A stretch of DNA of 40,562 nt from Acetatifactor muris (GTDB taxonomy: Bacteria > Bacillota > Clostridia > Lachnospirales > Lachnospiraceae): positions 1 through 40,562 of the forward strand of contig NZ_JANJZD010000041.1 in the NCBI RefSeq assembly GCF_024623325.1. The letters run 5' to 3'. Shown piece after piece: positions 31,253-39,792 of the stretch. Under the pieces are notes generated by a model. That model ran no database searches. It saw only the letters and a list, made by a program, of their open reading frames with translations, and was not told where the DNA came from. The first letter of the stretch is position 1. Each line of letters opens with the position of its first letter. A program made the position numbers and the translations under genes.

Positions 31253-34140
31253 TCCGGATTTTCCGTTAAATCCGCAAGACCCTCAAACGGCCGGTTTCCC
31301 GCCTCTTTCCGCTGCCGCATATTCTCCTGTGTATACTGCTCCCGTATCTGCCGGGATGTTCTGTCCACAGCCTCCCGAAAGCCCTGTGCGGACAGGCGCA
31401 CCGCCCCGTCTCCCCAGATAATCATCTGCTCCATTCGATCCGAAGTAGCCACTGTCACAAGGTGTTTTCTGCCGATTTCATGGACTGTCTTCTCGATATA
31501 CTGATCCGCGGTCTCCGCCTCTTTTGTATAAACCACATAAATATTGTGATACCGCTGCACGGAACCGGGATTGCCTTTCACCTTATAGGCATCAAAGACC
31601 AGAATCAGCGTACAGCCTGTAAACCCCTGATAATTGCTGCAGATATCCATAAGCCTGTCCCTGGCGCTGTCAATGTTCAGCTCGGCCAACTCATGCAGAT
31701 CCTCCCAGGCAAATATGATATTGTAGCCATCCACCAGAAGATATTCTTCCTTTTTACCACCAGCCTTCTGTGCGGCAGACCAGGCAGACCTTCCGGCTGC
31801 AGATCCTCCCCGGTCCTTTCCGGTCTCCTGCGAAGCAGACTGTTCCGTCGCATTCTTCTCCGATCCCATGCTCTCCTCCCGGCCGCCTCCGCTTCCCGTA
31901 TTCCGCTGATGATACCGGTAGGGCTCATAATCCCGCTTTGCCTTGCCGTAAGTGCGCAGAAAAATCTCTTCAATTTCTTCCTGTGTAATGTAATCCGATC
32001 CCGATTCCCTGCTGTCCGTACCGTTTCTGTGTCCTCTGCGCCCGCCTCCTGTCGCACTCCCGGTACCAGCATCCATGTGACCGTCTTCATTCCCCCTACA
32101 GGCGTCTCCCCTGTGGAACGCACCTGCTTCTCTTTTTCTGCACTCCCACTCTTCCGGATCCCATCCGCTTTCCAGATGGGCGTACTCGGACACCCTGTCC
32201 CACGGTACCATAAAGCCTGCCCCATGGGCACAGAATACCGAGGAAGCCGGATTCTCCGTATCTGCCTCCGGCTCATAGCCGGACTGTTCCAGTACTTCCT
32301 CCGTATTGTGGCAGGGTTCATATCCTTTCAGTACACAGCTCAGCCTCCCCAGACCTCTGGTGTAGGCATTCACTTCCTTCTGATAGCTTCTCATGGTTGC
32401 CGCCGGAGCACTGCCGGTAATCGTCGTATACTCCCCCTGGGTCCGGGGAGTGTCAAAACTGCCGTACATCCTCCGGATGTCCGACATGGCTCTGCCCATC
32501 TGTGCTGTGGGCACCTCCAGTATAAAAGAAAATACCGGTTCCAGAAGTACACTTTCACTTTGCATCAGTCCCTGGCGCAATGCCCGGTAAGTAGCCTGTC
32601 TGAAATCTCCTCCTTCCGTATGCTTGAGATGCGCCCGCCCTGTGAGCAGTGTAATCTTCATATCTGTCACAGGAGAACCTGTCAGCACTCCCGGATGTGT
32701 GCGCTCTTCCAAATGCGTGAGAATCAGCCGCTGCCAGTTCCTGTCCAGAATGTCCTCACTGCATGCAGAGGCAAACTCCAGCCCGCTGCCCGGCTCCCCC
32801 GGTTCCATCAGCAGATGCACCTCCGCATAGTGACGCAGCGGTTCAAAATGTCCGATTCCCTCCACAGCGTTTCTGATGGTCTCCTTATATACTATCTGTC
32901 CGTCTGTAAATTCAACTTCCAGGTCAAAACGTTCCAGTATCAGCCTTTTCAGGATTTCAATCTGCACCTCTCCCATAACCTGCAGATGGATCTCCGGAAC
33001 CCGCCTGCTTCCTCCTGACGCCTCCTGCCAGACTACATGAAGCTGGGGCTCCTCTTCTTCCAGTCTGCGCAGCTGTCCCAGCACCTTCACGGCGTCGCTG
33101 CCCTCCGGCAATATCAGTCCATAGGTCAGCACAGGTTCCAGAATCGGAAGTTCGTTGTGCTTTTCCCGGCCCAGCCCCTGTCCGGCAAAAGTTCTGTCCA
33201 ATCCCGTCACGGCACAAATTCCCCCGGCCTCCACACATTCCGCTGTTGTATACTGGGCGCCGCCGTAAATGCGCAGCTGATCCGCCTTCTCCTCCCAGAT
33301 TTCCGACTCTGTTCCCGCACTGCCGGAATTGCTCACAGGCATTTTTACCCTCAGTTTTCCCCCTGTAACCTTCAGATGAGTCAGCCGATTTCCGGAAGCA
33401 TCTCTGGAAATTTTATAGACTCTGGCCCCGAATGCCTCGGGATACCCGGGGCAGACAGCATATCTGTGCATTCCCCGCAGCAACTCCTCCACACCGTCCA
33501 AATGCAGCGCCGAACCGAAATAGCAGGGAAACAGATGTCTCTTTCTGATTGCTTCCGCCAGAGAATGCTCCTCCAGACACCCCGTTTCCAGATATTCCTC
33601 CAGCAGACTTTCATCGCACAGGGAAAGCTCCTCCCAAAAATTCTCTCCTTTCTCCTCCGCCTTCGGTCCAAATGCCTGACAGCCGCCTTCCAACTTTGTC
33701 TGCAGCTCTTCCAGCAGTTTCTCCCTGTCCGTTCCCGGCTGGTCCATCTTGTTGACAAAAAGGAATACCGGAATTCCATACTGCCCCAGAAGGCGCCAGA
33801 GTGTCTGCACATGGCTCTGCACGCCGTCCGAGCCGCTGATTACCAGCAACGCATAATCCAGCACCTGCAGGGTACGCTCCATCTCCGCGCTGAAGTCCAC
33901 ATGTCCCGGTGTGTCCAGCAGAGTAATGTCCAGCCCTTCCCACTGAATCTGCGCCTGTTTGGAGAAAATTGTAATGCCTCTCTCCCTTTCCAGAGAAAAA
34001 TTATCCAGAAATGCATCTTTATGGTCCACTCTGCCCAGCTTTCTGATACGGCCACAGGTGTACAAAAGCCCTTCCGCAAGAGTGGTCTTGCCCGCGTCCA
34101 CATGGGCCAGGATACCCACAACTAATTTGTTACCGTGCAT
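31249..34140 (-). CDS. TetM/EF-G-like translation GTPase fused to a C-terminal YacP/Rae1-type NYN ribonuclease (963 aa)
   Basis: Residues 1-625 follow the tetracycline ribosomal-protection family: G1 AHVDAGKTT (12-20), switch region RERGITIF, G3 DTPGHVDFSAEMER, G4 NKMDQPG, and a C-terminal half ending in VLKGYEPC as in TetM. A Gly/Ser/Arg-rich linker of about 150 residues follows. Residues 796-935 match YacP/Rae1, a ribosome-dependent A-site mRNA endonuclease. They include LLVDGYNIIFAW (Asp804), LVFDAYKVKG (Asp850), TKEAETADQYIE (Asp879), VATSD (Asp901) and WGDGAVRLSA. The protein should bind the ribosome in a GTP-dependent way and place a nuclease there. GAGAGG lies 9 bases before the ATG at 34140; the upstream in-frame part was rejected. 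No transfer signs are seen. Confidence 0.9.
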   Translation of the reverse strand: MHGNKLVVGILAHVDAGKTTLAEGLLYTCGRIRKLGRVDHKDAFLDNFSLERERGITIFSKQAQIQWEGLDITLLDTPGHVDFSAEMERTLQVLDYALLVISGSDGVQSHVQTLWRLLGQYGIPVFLFVNKMDQPGTDREKLLEELQTKLEGGCQAFGPKAEEKGENFWEELSLCDESLLEEYLETGCLEEHSLAEAIRKRHLFPCYFGSALHLDGVEELLRGMHRYAVCPGYPEAFGARVYKISRDASGNRLTHLKVTGGKLRVKMPVSNSGSAGTESEIWEEKADQLRIYGGAQYTTAECVEAGGICAVTGLDRTFAGQGLGREKHNELPILEPVLTYGLILPEGSDAVKVLGQLRRLEEEEPQLHVVWQEASGGSRRVPEIHLQVMGEVQIEILKRLILERFDLEVEFTDGQIVYKETIRNAVEGIGHFEPLRHYAEVHLLMEPGEPGSGLEFASACSEDILDRNWQRLILTHLEERTHPGVLTGSPVTDMKITLLTGRAHLKHTEGGDFRQATYRALRQGLMQSESVLLEPVFSFILEVPTAQMGRAMSDIRRMYGSFDTPRTQGEYTTITGSAPAATMRSYQKEVNAYTRGLGRLSCVLKGYEPCHNTEEVLEQSGYEPEADTENPASSVFCAHGAGFMVPWDRVSEYAHLESGWDPEEWECRKREAGAFHRGDACRGNEDGHMDAGTGSATGGGRRGHRNGTDSRESGSDYITQEEIEEIFLRTYGKAKRDYEPYRYHQRNTGSGGGREESMGSEKNATEQSASQETGKDRGGSAAGRSAWSAAQKAGGKKEEYLLVDGYNIIFAWEDLHELAELNIDSARDRLMDICSNYQGFTGCTLILVFDAYKVKGNPGSVQRYHNIYVVYTKEAETADQYIEKTVHEIGRKHLVTVATSDRMEQMIIWGDGAVRLSAQGFREAVDRTSRQIREQYTQENMRQRKEAGNRPFEGLADLTENPD

Positions 34141-34382
34141 ATATTGATTCCTCTCTGTTTTCAGTCGTAATCCCTCACTGTTTTCCACAGTGCTCCGCCC
34201 CGGCAGCCGAAGCGTATTATTTTCCAGAATCAGGATTCTGTGATCTGAAACCTATTATACAGGTCTCTGCTCTCCAAGGCAACGACAGCTTTCCGTCATT
34301 TTGCCAATGCCCATTCCCTGCAATTTAGATCTGCGTGACAGGGACAGTTCAGACAGGTCACTGAAACCGCCATAAAAATGAC

Positions 34383-34411
34383 TTGACACGGCAGCTGAAA
34401 TACCCTATATT
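34383..34411 (+). promoter_or_regulatory. Promoter of the thiT riboswitch transcript
   Basis: TTGACA (34383-34388) and TATATT (34406-34411) with a 17-base spacer. The transcript should begin near 34418, just before the TPP aptamer. The stretch 34189-34382 before it holds no gene I can support. Confidence 0.8.
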
Positions 34412-34429
34412 AAAACATAAATAAAATAA

Positions 34430-34527
34430 TAACCGCTAGGGGAGCACATCGCTGAGATTGAAACGATGCCGCGCATCGCTTCTAACCCTCACTACTTGAA
34501 CCGGATAATACCGGCGTAAGGAAGCAG
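34430..34527 (+). ncRNA. TPP (thiamine pyrophosphate) riboswitch aptamer
   Basis: The conserved thi-box elements are present in order: GGGGAGC, GCTGAGATT (34451-34459), ACCCTC, TTGAACCGGATAATACCGG (34496-34514) and CGTAAGGAAGC. The pyrimidine-sensing CTGAGA loop and the GGATAAT pyrophosphate-side helix are intact. Downstream are an expression platform of about 90 bases, a terminator and thiT. Thiamine pyrophosphate binding should switch the operon off. Confidence 0.93.
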
Positions 34528-34618
34528 AGCAACGAAAACGCGTATATGAATCGCGCCAGGACCATACAGAACAAACGGATTTCCCACAGCTTCTGTACAC
34601 TGCAGTTGCCGATGTCGT

Positions 34619-34650
34619 TCCTCCTTAGCCAAAGGTAAGGAGGATTTTTT
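34619..34650 (+). terminator. Riboswitch-controlled terminator that contains the thiT ribosome site
   Basis: TCCTCCTTA (34619-34627) pairs with TAAGGAGGA (34636-34644), followed by six T and then directly by the thiT ATG at 34651. The right arm is the Shine-Dalgarno sequence. The one hairpin can therefore stop transcription and, in any read-through RNA, hide the ribosome site. Confidence 0.88.
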
Positions 34651-35328
34651 ATGTTGTACAATGTCATTTCAGAGGGGAATAACATCAGTTATATCCCCAC
34701 CACCCTGGGCAGTGCAATGCTCATTATCGTCTTTGTCGCCCTTCTGGCCGCCGCTGTGGCCTTTGCCGGGAAAAAAGCCTCCGGAAAAGGCTCTCTGAAG
34801 CTGAGTGCCAAACAGCTGGCCTTCTGTGCCGTTTCCATCGCTCTGGGCACAGTGCTGTCCAATGTAAAGCTTTACCGCTTTCCCTTCGGAGGGTCAGTCA
34901 CATTGCTCTCCATGCTGTTCGTCTGCCTTCCCGGCTATTGGTTCGGTCTCGGAGCCGGTCTGATTACCGCCGTTGCCTACGGTATTCTGCAGCTGCTCAT
35001 GGACCCTTTTGTGATTCATCCTGCCCAGCTGCTGGTAGACTATATTCTGGCGTTTGGCGCCTTCGGTCTCTCCGGTCTGTTCTCCGCTCAAAAAAGAGGG
35101 CTGATCAAAGGCTACCTGGCAGGTGTTGTGGGACGATGGATCTTTGCCACAGTATCCGGCTGGATTTTCTTTGCCGAATATGCCTGGGAGGGCTGGGCAC
35201 CTCTGCCCTATTCCCTGGTCTACAATGGCATTTATATCTACACAGAGGCCGCCGTCACTTTGGTCATTCTGGCTGTTCCCTATGTGCAGAATGCCTTCGC
35301 AAGAGTCAAAAAAATGGCGCTGGAATAA
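34651..35328 (+). CDS. thiT: ThiT, thiamine-binding S-component of an ECF transporter (225 aa)
   Basis: A six-helix membrane protein with the ThiT pattern: AVSIALGTVLSNVKLYRFPF with GGSVTLLSML, then GLITAVAYGILQLLMDP, AQLLVDYILAFGAFGLSGLF, and the thiamine-pocket segment FAEYAWEGWAPLPYSLVYNG near residue 170-190 (Trp/Tyr/Glu-rich). It takes up thiamine together with a shared EcfA/A'/T module encoded elsewhere. The TPP riboswitch and terminator directly upstream confirm the substrate. An N-terminal extension of about 45 residues (one extra hydrophobic helix, GSAMLIIVFVALLAAAVAF) is longer than in well-studied ThiT proteins. Confidence 0.95.
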   Translation: MLYNVISEGNNISYIPTTLGSAMLIIVFVALLAAAVAFAGKKASGKGSLKLSAKQLAFCAVSIALGTVLSNVKLYRFPFGGSVTLLSMLFVCLPGYWFGLGAGLITAVAYGILQLLMDPFVIHPAQLLVDYILAFGAFGLSGLFSAQKRGLIKGYLAGVVGRWIFATVSGWIFFAEYAWEGWAPLPYSLVYNGIYIYTEAAVTLVILAVPYVQNAFARVKKMALE

Positions 35329-35329
35329 T

Positions 35330-35429
35330 TTGGTTCCGCGGTCATTTATACCTGATATCCCCTGCAGACATGCCGCATTCCCGCAACCTGCCGCCTGTTA
35401 AAGGGGATATCTTCCTGTTGCGGAGCCAA
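35330..35429. repeat. Nested 100-base inverted repeat between thiT and the peptidase gene
   Basis: Outer arms TTGGTTCCGC (35330-35339) and GCGGAGCCAA (35420-35429) match in 9 of 10 pairs; inner arms GATATCCCCT (35354-35363) and AGGGGATATC (35402-35411) match perfectly. The loop is 38 bases. It lies between convergent genes and may serve as a two-way terminator, but it has no T-run. A structured RNA or palindromic element is the alternative. Confidence 0.6.
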
Positions 35430-35450
35430 AACGCGACCGTACAAACGGTT

Positions 35451-36572
35451 TCATTCATTTTCCCCTGTCAGCAGATGAATCAGGATTTCCGTTACGGACA
35501 CGATTTCATGGATATTCGTATATTCCCGGCAGCTGTGGACACAGTTCATGGAGGTGGCCATTACAATTCCCTCTATTCCATATTGAAAGTACACATTCTC
35601 GTCACTTCCTCCGAAAGTCTTCACCATCCTGGCCTCTATACCTGCTTTTTCCGCCGCTTTCCGATAGGCTGTCACAGTCTGGCTGTCAAGTCCTGTCTCA
35701 TAGGCCCGGATGTCCACAGACTCTTCCCAATACAGCCTGCCCCCGGATTCCTCCGCCGCCTTTTCAAAGGCTTCCCGATATTCCCTGAGAAATTCCACAG
35801 CCTTTTCATGCTTCAGGCTGCGTACCTCCCCTCTCACCACACACTCCGGCGACACAATATTAATTCCCCTGCCCCCGGAAATCATACCAATATTAGCCGT
35901 GGTCTCCTCGTCAATTCTCCCCTGCCGGAGAGAAGCTATGACCCGCGAAGCCGCCGCAATGGCATTGACCCCTTCCTCCGGACAGAATCCCGCATGAGCT
36001 GCTTTTCCCTCCATACAGGCAGTGAAGGAAAGAATGGAGGGAGCCGCATATGCCGCGTCCCCTATCCTCCCGCTTAAATCCAGAACATACGCCCTGTCTG
36101 CGTTCAGTCTGCCGTAGTCAAATGCCTTTGCTCCTTTGCCGTAAATCTCTTCTCCTGTGGTAAACAGAAGCTCTATGTCACAGTGAGTTATCTGATTTTC
36201 TCTCAGATATTTTACCGCCTCATAAATAGCTGTAACGCCGGCCAGGTCATCCGCACCCAACACAGTTGTCCCGTCGCTGCGCACCTCCCCGTTGGCCCCG
36301 AAAATCGCCTTCTTCCCATAAGCCGGCATAACCGTATCCATATGCGCGGACAGAAGGATCGGCTTTCCTTCTTTTCCACCCTTAACACAGCCGTAAAGAT
36401 TACCTGCATCGGAACCTGTCACCTCTGCGCTGTCATCTTCTGTCAGCTCTACTCCCAGCCTGCGGAACATTTCTCTGATATGCTCCGCCATCTTTTTTTC
36501 TTTTAAAGAAGGAGAATCAATCTCTACCAGCTCCGCAAATATTTTGCCCGCATCCTCATAAACTGCTTTCAT
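35451..36572 (-). CDS. M20-family metallopeptidase, PepT-like (373 aa)
   Basis: Zinc-site motifs are complete: SAHMDTV (His77, Asp79), GADDLAG (Asp108), TTGEEIYG (Glu141, Glu142), the Asp in VLDLSGRIGD and the late GGSDENVYFQYGI with NCVHSCREYTNIHE. A dimerisation domain (about 180-285) lies in between. These are soluble tripeptidase/carboxypeptidase-type enzymes that use two zinc ions. AAAGGA precedes the ATG. It stands alone, convergent with thiT. The exact peptide substrate is unknown. Confidence 0.9.
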   Translation of the reverse strand: MKAVYEDAGKIFAELVEIDSPSLKEKKMAEHIREMFRRLGVELTEDDSAEVTGSDAGNLYGCVKGGKEGKPILLSAHMDTVMPAYGKKAIFGANGEVRSDGTTVLGADDLAGVTAIYEAVKYLRENQITHCDIELLFTTGEEIYGKGAKAFDYGRLNADRAYVLDLSGRIGDAAYAAPSILSFTACMEGKAAHAGFCPEEGVNAIAAASRVIASLRQGRIDEETTANIGMISGGRGINIVSPECVVRGEVRSLKHEKAVEFLREYREAFEKAAEESGGRLYWEESVDIRAYETGLDSQTVTAYRKAAEKAGIEARMVKTFGGSDENVYFQYGIEGIVMATSMNCVHSCREYTNIHEIVSVTEILIHLLTGENE

Positions 36573-36781
36573 TTTATGTTCCTTTCACCTCGGCAGACAG
36601 CCTGTATTTCCTATATATTATCATAGAAGATTCTCCTGTGCCAGTGCTTCCTTCGAGAAAGCCTCAGCGGTCCTTTTCCAGATAGCGCAATATTTGAGTG
36701 ACATAAGTCAAAAAGTAACTGGTTCTTTCCCCGAGGCTGTACTATACTTAATAAAAGAGAAACAAAACAGGAGGTCAGACT

Positions 36782-38764
36782 ATGGTTATCTATGTCAGCA
36801 ATGCCGCGCCGAAAAACGGAAACGGCAGCAAAGAAATGCCCTTCAGGCATATCAATGATGCGGCAAAAATCGCGGTGCCCGGAGACGAGATTCTCGTGGC
36901 GCCCGGCGTGTATCATGAGTATGTGGACCCGGTAAACGGAGGAACCGAAGATTCCAGAATCGTGTACCGCAGTGAGAAACCGCTGGGCGCGGTGATTACC
37001 GGTGCGGAAGACATGAAAGACTGGAAGCATTATGAAGGCAGTGTATGGGTCTGCCGTGTCAATAACGGCGTATTCGGAAGCTACAACCCTTACACCACAA
37101 TGATAGGCGGAGACTGGTACTTCGCGCCGGTAGTGCGTCACACCGGTGCCGTTTATCTCAACGGCCGTCAGCTGTACGAAGCAGAGTCTCTGGAGGAATG
37201 TGTCAAAGGAGAAGTCTATGCACCGTCCTGGGAGCCGGAATGGTCCGTATACAAATGGTATACAGAGCAGGATGGAGACGAAACTGTAATCTACGCCAAT
37301 TTCCAGGGGAAAAATCCAAATGAAGAAACTGTGGAAATCAATGTGCGCAGAAACTGCTTTATGCCTTCCAGGACAGGCGTGAACTACATTACATTCAGCG
37401 GTTTCACCGTGGAAAAAGCAGCGACTACCTGGGCTCCTCCCGCGGCTTATCAGGACGGAATGATCGGTCCGCACTGGTCAAAGGGATGGATTATCGAGGA
37501 CTGTGATATCAGCAACAGCAAATGCTGCGGTATCTCTCTGGGAAAATATTATGACCCGGAAAATGACCATTATTTTACCAGAAAACACGTAAAAAGTCCT
37601 ACCCAGATGGAGCGTGACGCCGTATGCCGTGGCCAGTATCACGGATGGACCAAGGAAAAGATAGGAAGTCATATTGTCCGTCGCTGTCATATTCATCACT
37701 GTGAACAGACTGGTATCGTGGGGCGCATGGGCGCTGTGTTCAGCCTCATCGAGGATAACCACATCCACCATATCAACAACATGCAGCAGCTGGGCGGCGC
37801 TGAAATAGCCGGTATTAAACTGCATGCAGCCATAGATGTGGTAATGCGCCGCAATCATATCCACCATTCCACCATGGGAATCTGGTGCGACTGGCAGGCC
37901 CAGGGAACACGCATTACCCAGAATCTTCTGCATGACAATCATGTGCCGGACAATACGCCCAGAGCCGCCGGTTCCATGTTCAGTCAGGACATCTTTATAG
38001 AGGTGGGACACGGACCGACGCTGATTGACAACAATATCATGCTTTCCAAAGTGAGTGTCACGCTTGCCACAGAGGGTGTGGCTCTCGTTCACAACCTGAT
38101 GCTGGGTAAATTTGCGTTGGTGGGCAAAGGCACTGACAGTATAGTGGAAGGTGTCAATCGGGCGCGCTACACGCCCTATCATATTCACCACCGCACGGAA
38201 GTGGCAGGCTTTATGACCATTCTCCACGGAGACGACCGTTTTTATAACAACATATTCGTCCAGAACTGGCCTGTGGAACCTGACGCAAAAGAGCAGGAGA
38301 ATCAGGAGGTTGGCACCCACGTATTCGACGAATATCCCACCTATGAGGAATGGATCAGTCATTTTGAGCTGGACAAGCCTGCGGATATGGGAGCGCTGGA
38401 GAAATATCACTTCTCCCATCTTCCGGTCTGGGCAAATGGAAATGCCTACTTTAACGGAGCCAAACCCTGGAAAAAAGAAGCAGAAAATCTGGTGAATCAG
38501 ACTGACAAAGTTTATGTGGAACTGGAAGAAAAGAACGGCAGTTATTCCCTGAAAACCAATCTGTATGATTTCCTGAAAGATTTCGAGACGGGAATCATTA
38601 ACAGTGATATTCTGGGATGCGCCTTTGAACCGGAACAGCGATTCGAGAATCCGGACGGAACCGCTATTCTCTTTAACGAAGATTATTTCGGTGAGCACAG
38701 AGGCATTGCGGCATTGCCTGGTCCCTTTGCCGACGGCAGAGACGCAGGGAAAAAGCTCTGGTAA
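36782..38764 (+). CDS. Beta-xylosidase-like glycoside hydrolase family 120 (660 aa)
   Basis: A right-handed beta-helix enzyme that matches GH120 over its whole length: GDEILVAPGVYHEYVDP, NPYTTMIGGDWYF, YANFQGKNPNEETVEINVRR, TTWAPPAAYQDGMIGPHWSK and GGAEIAGIKLHAAIDV. The predicted nucleophile is Asp370 (WCDWQAQGT) and the acid/base Glu407 (IFIEVGHGP), by comparison with the Thermoanaerobacterium enzyme XylC. Between them are about 14 extra residues (HVPDNTPRAAGSM region) compared with XylC. There is no signal peptide, so it hydrolyses xylosides or xylo-oligosaccharides inside the cell. CAGGAGG lies 7 bases before the ATG. It is monocistronic, with a terminator at 38819. A minus-strand frame through the whole gene is a shadow. 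Confidence 0.9.
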   Translation: MVIYVSNAAPKNGNGSKEMPFRHINDAAKIAVPGDEILVAPGVYHEYVDPVNGGTEDSRIVYRSEKPLGAVITGAEDMKDWKHYEGSVWVCRVNNGVFGSYNPYTTMIGGDWYFAPVVRHTGAVYLNGRQLYEAESLEECVKGEVYAPSWEPEWSVYKWYTEQDGDETVIYANFQGKNPNEETVEINVRRNCFMPSRTGVNYITFSGFTVEKAATTWAPPAAYQDGMIGPHWSKGWIIEDCDISNSKCCGISLGKYYDPENDHYFTRKHVKSPTQMERDAVCRGQYHGWTKEKIGSHIVRRCHIHHCEQTGIVGRMGAVFSLIEDNHIHHINNMQQLGGAEIAGIKLHAAIDVVMRRNHIHHSTMGIWCDWQAQGTRITQNLLHDNHVPDNTPRAAGSMFSQDIFIEVGHGPTLIDNNIMLSKVSVTLATEGVALVHNLMLGKFALVGKGTDSIVEGVNRARYTPYHIHHRTEVAGFMTILHGDDRFYNNIFVQNWPVEPDAKEQENQEVGTHVFDEYPTYEEWISHFELDKPADMGALEKYHFSHLPVWANGNAYFNGAKPWKKEAENLVNQTDKVYVELEEKNGSYSLKTNLYDFLKDFETGIINSDILGCAFEPEQRFENPDGTAILFNEDYFGEHRGIAALPGPFADGRDAGKKLW

Positions 38765-38818
38765 AAAGCTGATATTTTCGGACAGCATATCGGGATTAAA
38801 TTCAGACTGTACCTGACT

Positions 38819-38867
38819 TGACAGGGGGACTGCCCGTTTCCGGCAGCCCTCTGTCATTTTTATTTTT
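38819..38867 (+). terminator. Strong intrinsic terminator after the GH120 gene
   Basis: TGACAGGGGGACTGCC pairs with GGCAGCCCTCTGTCA (one bulge) around a CGTTTCC loop, ending at 38856. The run TTTTTATTTTT follows. Confidence 0.9.
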
Positions 38868-38880
38868 CCCTCTTTAATCA

Positions 38881-38994
38881 TTATATTTTCAGCTCTTCAC
38901 AGCTTCTTTCTTCCCTCCCCCCAAAGCAGCGCCTGGGCAATTCACGCATTTCCTTTATCACTGAAATACGCTCTTCCCAGTCTGCAATTTCCAG
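38881..38994 (-). other. In-frame coding-like tail after the HAD phosphatase stop
   Basis: After the TGA of the HAD gene the same frame continues for 37 codons (LEIADWEERISVIKEMRELP and later CEELKI) to a TAA. Its composition is protein-like, and an internal ATG would give 22 residues. No ribosome site is seen. It may be a lost C-terminal extension or spacer. Confidence 0.2.
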
Positions 38995-39792
38995 TCAGCG
39001 GTCTCTGCTTCGAAGGCTCAGCAGATATTCCACCGCATCCGCAAAGCCCTCTCCGGAGCACAGCTGCGTTCTGTAGGCCGGCAAATGCTGCAGTTTGTCC
39101 ACAAAAGGCTGAATATTTGCCACGGCAACAGACTGGGGAAAATATGCAAACATCGGCTCATCATTGGGAGAATCCCCAAAAAACACCACACTGCGCTTCA
39201 TTTCTTCTTCCGTCACTCCCAGCACAGTCTCAAAAAACAGCCGGGTCATACTCACTTTGTTGTAATCTCCGAACCATGTGTTCACATGAATAGAACTTAC
39301 CTTTGCCACGGCGCCCATACTTTCACATATGGCCTTGATTTTCTCCGCCGCCTCAAATCCCAGATATGGAGGGTCCTCATTGAAATCAATGGCCACGTCA
39401 TAAATCCGTGCAAACTGGTCTCTGGCCGGACGGCAGCCCGGCACCCCCTCCAGACATGCTTTGGTCACAGCCTGCAGTTTCTCCCGGACATCGCCGCCGG
39501 ATACGGCAGGATGCAGAAAGCTTTTCAGATGTTTATCCTCAAAATAATAGACAAATGCACCATTTTCACCTACAACAGCGCGCACCGGCCATTGTCGTAC
39601 AATCATATCACACCATCCCGCAGGCCTTCCCGTCACCGGGATAACCTGTATCCCGCTGTCGTGCAGCTTCCACATAGCCGCATATGCGGCGGCGGTCAGC
39701 TTTCCTTCGGTTGTGATGGTGTCATCAATATCACACAGCACATAGCGAATCTGTTGGGCCTGCTCAGCCGAAAACAAACTAAAAGCTCTCAT
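38995..39792 (-). CDS. HAD-superfamily (Cof/type IIB) phosphatase (265 aa)
   Basis: Motif I CDIDDTITTEG (nucleophile Asp21, acid Asp23), motif II PVTGRPAG, the cap domain of the IIB type, and motif IV VFFGDSPNDEPMFAYFP. This set resembles sucrose-/mannosyl-phosphate phosphatases and Cof-like sugar-phosphate phosphatases. It is cytoplasmic and magnesium-dependent. The frame is open 27 codons upstream, but AAAGGAG lies 5 bases before the ATG at 39792. It stands alone between the GH120 gene and the broken Uma2 gene. Substrate unknown; a sugar phosphate is likely. Confidence 0.88.
   Translation of the reverse strand: MRAFSLFSAEQAQQIRYVLCDIDDTITTEGKLTAAAYAAMWKLHDSGIQVIPVTGRPAGWCDMIVRQWPVRAVVGENGAFVYYFEDKHLKSFLHPAVSGGDVREKLQAVTKACLEGVPGCRPARDQFARIYDVAIDFNEDPPYLGFEAAEKIKAICESMGAVAKVSSIHVNTWFGDYNKVSMTRLFFETVLGVTEEEMKRSVVFFGDSPNDEPMFAYFPQSVAVANIQPFVDKLQHLPAYRTQLCSGEGFADAVEYLLSLRSRDR

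Noticed and set aside
31462..33018. 518-codon plus-strand frame opposite the GTPase-NYN gene
   Set aside because: Antisense shadow; the minus strand carries the G motifs and NYN motifs.
31249..34140. Acquired tetracycline resistance gene of the tet(M)/tet(W) type
   Set aside because: The protein has a long linker and NYN domain absent from those genes, and no mobile element flanks it. Drug resistance is possible but not shown.
34189..34382. Possible gene in the spacer between the GTPase-NYN start and the thiT promoter
   Set aside because: No frame with a ribosome site or family resemblance was found.
37478..38881. 467-codon minus-strand frame opposite GH120
   Set aside because: Shadow of a gene with full-length family similarity and a good ribosome site; no motif of its own.
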